A stretch of 64,000 nt of DNA from Cordylochernes scorpioides (Eukaryota > Arthropoda > Arachnida > Pseudoscorpiones > Chernetidae): contig CP092870.1 in assembly GCA_030710605.1 (NCBI GenBank), positions 11,489,408-11,553,407 of the forward strand. Reading direction: 5' to 3'. Shown piece after piece: positions 59,371-64,000 of this stretch (the first letter of the stretch is position 1; the number at the start of each line of letters is the position of its first letter). The notes under the pieces were generated by a model that saw only the letters and a program-made list of their open reading frames with translations, was not told the DNA's origin and made no database searches. Position numbers and translations under genes: made by a program.

Positions 59371-59939
59371 TTGGATTTTTCCTATAGAGACATCCCTGTT
59401 CTTCTTTGAAGTTCTGTTTGTATGATCGTTTGTCTTCAATAAGGCCTCGTTTTACAATTTTTATGAAGTCCTTCTCATCTATTATCTGATTTAAAAATAT
59501 ATTGTAGTAATCTTCCTACCAATCTATTTCTGGTAAAGGTCCTCTTGATAAGCCATTGGCGTTGAGATGTTTCTTTTGAAATCATATTCTTGTACCTTTA
59601 TTGCCCATCTGGGTAGTCGCCTGGTTGGATCTTTTAACCAGCATAGTGTGTGGTGATGTTATTACCTTAAAATGCCTTCCATATAAGTACGGTCCGTAAT
59701 TTAGGCATTGACCAGACAACTGCCAAACATTCTTTTTCAGTGGTTGAATAATTTTTTTCCGAGTTACTCAGAGCTCGACTTAAATATGATAAGACTTTTT
59801 CTTCACTACCAATATTTTGAACTAATGTTGCTCCTATGCTGATGTTCGATGCTTCTGTGTGAATGTTGGTAGGTGCATCAGGATCAAAGTTATATAAAAT
59901 TGGTTTTATTAAAGATGATTTAAGAGTTCTGAATGCTTC
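59371..59939 (-). pseudogene. Outer gypsy RNase H and linker, heavily decayed
   Basis: Fragments such as EEQGCLYRKNPNPEGRAWLL near 59380 and a degenerate RNase H (IHTEASNISIGATLV, about 59810-59865) are visible across several frames. No long ORF remains. Confidence 0.55.
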
Positions 59940-60225
59940 CTATTGGGTTTTTGTCCAAATAAATGGAACATCCTTTCTTGTTAGCTTGGTCAATGGATCA
60001 GCAATTTTGGCAAAGCCTCTAATAAATTTTCTATAATAGGAGCAAAGTCCTATAAATGATTGGACCTCTTTAGTTTTCTTAGGTACTAGGAAATCTCTAA
60101 CGGCTCTAAAGTTGTGCTCTGCAGGTTTAATTCCATATTGGTTGTTAACATGACCCAGAATCTCTATTTCTTCAAATGCAAATCGACATTTCTTTAGATT
60201 TAATTTAAGGTTTGATTCACGAAAG
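59940..60225 (-). pseudogene. Outer gypsy RT C-terminal part
   Basis: It reads CFRESNLKLNLKKCRFAFEE, ILGHVNNQYGIKPAEHNFRA, FIGLCSYYRKFIRGFAKIAD, the thumb/connection of gypsy RT. It is cut upstream by the LINE at 60235. The same frame resumes beyond 62006 with the YLDDIIIYS catalytic segment. Confidence 0.8.
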
Positions 60226-60239
60226 CATTTTAAAGCATT

Positions 60240-60536
60240 TTGTACCAAGGATTACCACAAGGATCAGTCCTTAGCCCAACTCTCTTCACCCTATTTATTG
60301 CAGGCATAGAAGAAAAAATTTCACATAAAACCAATATTGGACTTTTCGCTGATGACATAGTTCTATGGAGCAGCAATACTAACTGGAAAAAAGCTGAAAG
60401 AGATTTGAACAAGACTCTTTTCCACCTAGAAAAATTTGCTAATAAACATAAATTAGAATTTAACCCTGAAAAATCTGAAACCTGTCTTTTTACTACCGAT
60501 AAGAAACTATACAAAATAAGACCAAAATTATTCTGA
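60240..60536 (+). pseudogene. I-like LINE RT, C-terminal half
   Basis: It reads YQGLPQGSVLSPTLFTLFIA, then FADD (NIGLFADDIVLWS) as the catalytic motif and FANKHKLEFNPEKSETC. The upstream fingers and endonuclease are missing because of truncation. The frame is lost at 60536 and the next ORF continues the domain. Confidence 0.87.
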
Positions 60537-60547
60537 AAGAACAACAA

Positions 60548-61663
60548 TTGCAATATAATAAACATCCTAAATATCTTGGCTACACCCTGGATCCAGAAAT
60601 TAACTCCAGTAAACATATTGAAGAAGTTATTAGAAAAGGAAGAGACCGACTAAAAATCCTGAAATATATTTCAGGAAGAGAGTGGGGAGCCGATGCAACC
60701 ACACTAAAATTAACTTACACATCTCTAATTAGACCTATCCTGGAATATGGATATCAAATCTATGGTACAGCATCTGAAACAAATCTAAAATCACTGGAAA
60801 GGATACAACTAAGTGCAGCTAGAATTATTACAGGTCTTCGAAATACCTGCCCTAATGATATTGTACTTTACGAGGCAGACATTATGCCCTTAAAGGATAG
60901 AAGAAGCTACAATCTGCCAAAATATATAAACAAAATCAGGAGTTATGGAAACAAACACAGAACTTCCAAGTACATACTTAATTGGGAATCCAATTTAAGA
61001 CTCAAAAAAGAAGGCCCTCTACACCTGGCCAAAAGAAATGAATTTTTAAAATATAAAGTGGAAAAAAATTATTTAGCAGAAAAAAATTCTCCATGCAAAC
61101 CACTACAAAATGTTATTTTTAATGCCACTTTAAATGAACCCACCAACAAACAATACCAAAATCCAGAATACTTAAAACAATTATCAATAGAAATAATTAA
61201 TAACATTCCTAAAAATGCAATAACTATCTATACCGATGGTAGCAGAGACGAGCTAGGACACACTGGCAGTGGCTGTCTCATCAAAACCACAAATGGCATT
61301 GAGAAAATGAACAGAAGAAACCCAGATTTTTGCTCAGTCTTCAGATCAGAACTTATAGCCATCTATGAAGCCTTAAAATCCATCAGAAATACTAATTATC
61401 AAAATATCTGGATTCTTACTGATAGTAGAAGTGCCATACAACACTTGAGTCACACAGGAGAACTCAGAGACAAAGTAAGCAGGAACATAATTGATTATCT
61501 CCAAAAACTCTCAAAAACCTCAAAAATTCACCTTCAATGGATACCCTCACACGTTGGCATTGAAGCTGCTGATGTGCTAGCGAAAAAAGGCACAAAAGAA
61601 CCCTTGCCACAGAAAAATAAACTTACTTTTAAAGAAATAGAAACAATAGCCAAAAAAAAATAA
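60548..61663 (+). pseudogene. I-like LINE RT thumb and RNase H
   Basis: This 371-codon ORF starts with HPKYLGYTLDPEINSSKHIE and LIRPILEYGYQIYGTASETN, the region after RT. It then carries a complete RNase H: Asp (AITIYTDGSRDELGHTGSG), Glu (FRSELIAIYEAL), Asp (WILTDSRSAIQHL) and the WIPSHVGIEAADVLAKKG end motif. RNase H would remove RNA during cDNA synthesis. It ends in a Lys run, where a small indel shifts the frame. Confidence 0.9.
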
Positions 61664-61965
61664 ACAAGAACTGGAGGATCCCACCTAAGCACAGTTGGTA
61701 CAGTGGAGTGAACCCAGGAGAAGCTCTGAAGATCAGAAATAGACAGCATCAAACAACACTAACAAGATTTAGAACAGGCCATCTCAAGCCATTGAAGATA
61801 GAAAATAATAACAAAATTTATCCCACTTGCCCAAAATGTAGTTTGGTACCTGCAGCTCCAGAACACATTTTGGCTTGCATTAGATGCACTAAACAGGACC
61901 TTTGGGAGAGGCCGCTGCTCATCATAAAACAGCTCGAGGAGCATGAACTCATGGAATTCGTGTAA
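61664..61965 (+). pseudogene. I-like LINE C-terminal knuckle
   Basis: The frame 61708-61965 reads LTRFRTGHLKPLKI and the knuckle CPKCSLVPAAPEHILAC (C-x2-C-x8-H-x3-C), then ends ELMEFV. It resembles the LINE tail at 38330-38580 in kind but not closely in sequence. Confidence 0.82.
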
Positions 61966-62006
61966 TCTTTACACAAGGGGATAAGAAACAACAACAACAT
62001 TTTAAA

Positions 62007-63008
62007 ACAGCTTCGATTCTTATAAGTTGAAAAGGGAAATCATGGCTATAAATTATAATGTCATCTAAATAACACAAACACATTTTCTATCTCAAGTTTT
62101 GAAGTACGTTGTCCATTCCATTATTCTCTCAAAAGTAGCTGGGGCATTACACAGACTGCATCGAATTCCATCGAATTCAGATAGCCCATGAAATGTTGTA
62201 AAAGCTGTTTTTTGTTATCTTTTATCTCAATTTCAACCTGTCAATACCCAGATCTAAGGTCGATGGTTGGAAAATACTTTGATCCTTGTAGCGTGTCCAT
62301 TACATTTACTGTGACGTTGTTCAACTTTCTGTAGTCAACACAAAATCTCCAACTGCCATCTCATTTTTTGACTAGGAAAACTCTGAAACGCCCAAGGGTT
62401 AGAGGATGGCCTTATCACTCCTTCTTTGAGCATGTCTTGAATTTGTTCTTTCATGATGTTCTGTTCTTTGGGGCTAACCCGGTAAGGTTTGTGATTAAAG
62501 GACTTTAGATTTTCTGTATCAATATTATGTTTGGCCAAGTTGGTACAACCCAATTTTGAGGAAAATAGATCTTCGAAATTAAGCAATATTCATTTCAATT
62601 CCTTCTTCTGGCTTAATGGCAAGTCTTCGTTTATTTGAACTTGAGTTGTCTTATTTTCAACATCAGCGTCTATAGAATTTATTATGATGAGATGACTTGT
62701 GTGTTCTATAGTTTGATTTTACATACTTTAAAGGCCAGGGATACGGGTTGGTCATTCAAAGATAAGTTTCATTATCTCTAACAGTGATCATACTTCTAGC
62801 CAGTCTGAGCCCATTTGTATGAATCAATTTGTCATATTGTTCCGCTATATATCCACCATTATCAGATTTTACAGATGCTTTGATGAGTTTGAATGAGAGT
62901 CTGGAACGTTCAATAACATTCAAATTCAAATCTATCTGGCCAAGAAAACCAATCTTCTGGTTGTTTAAAATAAAATTTATCTGGGGGCGAAATATTATTT
63001 TGACTCAT
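62007..63008 (-). pseudogene. Outer gypsy Gag start, linker and RT N-terminus
   Basis: An ATG at 63006-63008 opens MSQNNISPPDKFYFKQPEDW, a Gag-like N-terminus. It soon loses the frame and joins linker sequence, so most of Gag and protease is deleted. 62586-62335 reads FEDLFSSKLGCTNLAKHNID, YRVSPKEQNIMKEQIQDMLK, the RT start. 62330-62040 shows degraded palm sequence and YLDDIIIYSHDF. Confidence 0.75.
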
Positions 63009-63026
63009 CTTTATCATATATTTTTA

Positions 63027-63330
63027 GGGGGTCGGTGGAAGGCTAGTTAAACCGTTTGGTTTTCGACCACTAGGACCCGGGTTTGATTCCCGCATTGGAC
63101 ACTTTTTTCTGTTTAAAAAAAAAAATGCTCCAATGGCCCCCGATTCTTGCAAAAGTCCAACCCCACCAGCGAGTGCAAGTAACCAAACGGGGCTCTGGCA
63201 TTTGTAAGTGCCAAGTCGAACTGCTTTTCACATGTGTAGACATGTGGTGCGCTTACAGTAAAAGCAGTCGCTAACTACCCACCATGATTATCATGGCCTG
63301 TACCACGTGTACTAGGGATAAGCAAAAAAA
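63027..63330 (+). mobile_element. tRNA-derived SINE, copy 2
   Basis: This is the same ~300-bp element as 49681-49988, here on the plus strand. The start GGGGGTCGGTGGAAGG, a B-box-like GGTTTGATTCC and the tail gggataagcaaaaaaa are present. The target duplication atatattttta is at 63016-63026 and 63336-63346. It sits ~20 bp upstream of the outer gypsy Gag start. Confidence 0.88.
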
Positions 63331-63346
63331 TATATATATATTTTTA

Positions 63347-63626
63347 CTTATAATTTCTTTGAATTATTTTACTTTTATATATAAACAATTTAATAATTTT
63401 TTTATAGATATAAACAAATATTTTGTTATTCACCTTTATGCCCCCTTTTCGATATTTATGCTGGCACTGCCACCATGTTTTATATTTTAATGATCCATAA
63501 CAACAAGTTTAGGATAAAATAGTTTATTCATACCTCATGCTAAAAAGGTACACAAACTTTCTGTTCTCTATCTTTGGTCCATCTTCTTTCTCCACAGAGT
63601 AGTCTTTTAATTCTAACTACGAATAT
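63347..63626. other. Non-coding spacer
   Basis: AT-rich sequence without a gene. 63510-63626 may be the 3' UTR of the minus-strand LINE fragment that follows. Confidence 0.5.
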
Positions 63627-63833
63627 TTACATATTAGGCATATATAACATGGGGTGCATAGCCATCCTTACTGCCCCTTCTGCGCTGTGCCTGGAGAAGG
63701 CGCAGCGCCTAAGCGATGAATAGCTAATGTTGATGGGGAGGTTTAGATGATCCTCCCACCTTCTAGGGAACTGGTTGATGGGCAGGGCAGCAAGGCATGG
63801 GCATTCTAGCAGGCAAGGCAGGCGGTGATTCAT
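63627..63833 (-). pseudogene. Fragment related to the GC-rich LINE ORF2 C-terminus
   Basis: The minus strand reads ISYSSLRRCAFSRHSAEGAV, clearly akin to the SLRRCAYSGHEADAALKLAF region of 27923-28720. It is preceded by Pro-rich residues (LPINQFPRRWEDHLNLP). The zinc knuckle is not reached before the stop. The upstream part (to 64000) has stops in this frame. It represents a second, diverged and less GC-rich member of that family. Confidence 0.6.
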
Positions 63834-64000
63834 GAGAATGATTTTTTTTTAGAGAAGAGAAAGATGGTAAGTCCATTGAGTGGAAGATATATTCAAGAGG
63901 TTCCGACCTCAACTGATCAGCACAAAGAGTTAAGTTTGATACAGCTTCTTTGGCACAGGAGACCCAATCAATCCAGTTTGAAATGGGTAGTCAGCAAAAA

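Larger units (their letters stand above)
60235..61997 (+). mobile_element. 5'-truncated I-like LINE
   Basis: A non-LTR fragment contains the end of RT, an RNase H domain and a C-terminal knuckle, and ends in (aac)n. The target duplication cattttaaa is at 60226-60234 and 61998-62006, inside the outer gypsy RT. Truncation at the 5' end is typical of incomplete reverse transcription. RNase H after RT places it in the I superfamily. Confidence 0.88.
53461..63008 (-). mobile_element. Outer Ty3/gypsy relic, minus strand, twice interrupted
   Basis: Pieces in minus-strand order: Gag start (62850-63008), end of protease linker (about 62690-62850), RT (62335-62586, about 62040-62330, then 59940-60225), RNase H and linker (59370-59940), integrase (58626-59370) and integrase C-terminus (53461-53774). 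It is interrupted by an I-like LINE (60235-61997) and a plus-strand gypsy element (53775-58625). Most of Gag and protease has been deleted. No LTRs were recognised. Confidence 0.82.

Noticed and set aside
1..64000. CRISPR array or prokaryotic operon
   Set aside because: No regularly spaced repeats with unique spacers, no ribosome-binding-site-led gene clusters, and all recognised genes are eukaryotic retroelement or tRNA types.

Overview
This 64 kb window is eukaryotic, AT-rich and made almost entirely of transposable elements (TEs). Copia, BEL/Pao and Ty3/gypsy LTR elements, I-like and L1/Tx1-like LINEs, a Penelope-like fragment, a tRNA-derived SINE, many short Helitrons, and nuclear-type tRNA-Phe and tRNA-Gly copies point to an invertebrate, probably an arthropod. 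I cannot name the species. No complete host protein gene is visible. The only plausible host-type Pol II signal is a promoter plus first exon near 15.0-15.2 kb.

Layout. 1-8934 is one arm of a large inverted duplication; the other arm is 35956-49123. Each holds the same decayed 4609-bp Copia element, an AT-rich tract, a LINE tail, two fold-back elements, a tRNA-Phe, a tRNA-Gly and a Helitron. The right arm has gained a 4.2-kb Copia element with identical LTRs; the left arm preserves its empty site. 8935-11891 is a third, partial copy in direct orientation that stops at a 100-N gap (11892-11991), so part of this architecture may be an assembly or haplotype effect. 11992-17366 is the least TE-like part. 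A 5'-truncated Copia element follows (17667-19095). 20666-27305 is a short Helitron split by a BEL/Pao element. 27799-33924 is another Helitron split by a GC-rich two-ORF LINE. 33925-36048 holds more Helitrons and an inverted repeat.

Beyond the right arm, 49124-51510 is a patchwork of Helitron pieces with a SINE insertion, a U2 snRNA-like fragment and a third tRNA-Gly. 52802-53253 is the GIY-YIG end of a Penelope-like element. 53461-63008 is a nest: a minus-strand gypsy relic interrupted by a plus-strand gypsy element and a plus-strand I-like LINE. A second SINE copy (63027-63330) and a fragment related to the GC-rich LINE close the window.

Most coding regions are broken by frameshifts, stops or deletions. 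The exceptions are the continuous but internally deleted Copia ORF at 39343-43086, the LINE ORF1 at 31393-32745 and the two identical Copia gag ORFs. The unusual points are insertions datable against empty sites within the same window, the paired arms, hammerhead-ribozyme-like motifs in fold-back elements, and tRNA-Gly copies that repeatedly abut Helitron 5' ends.
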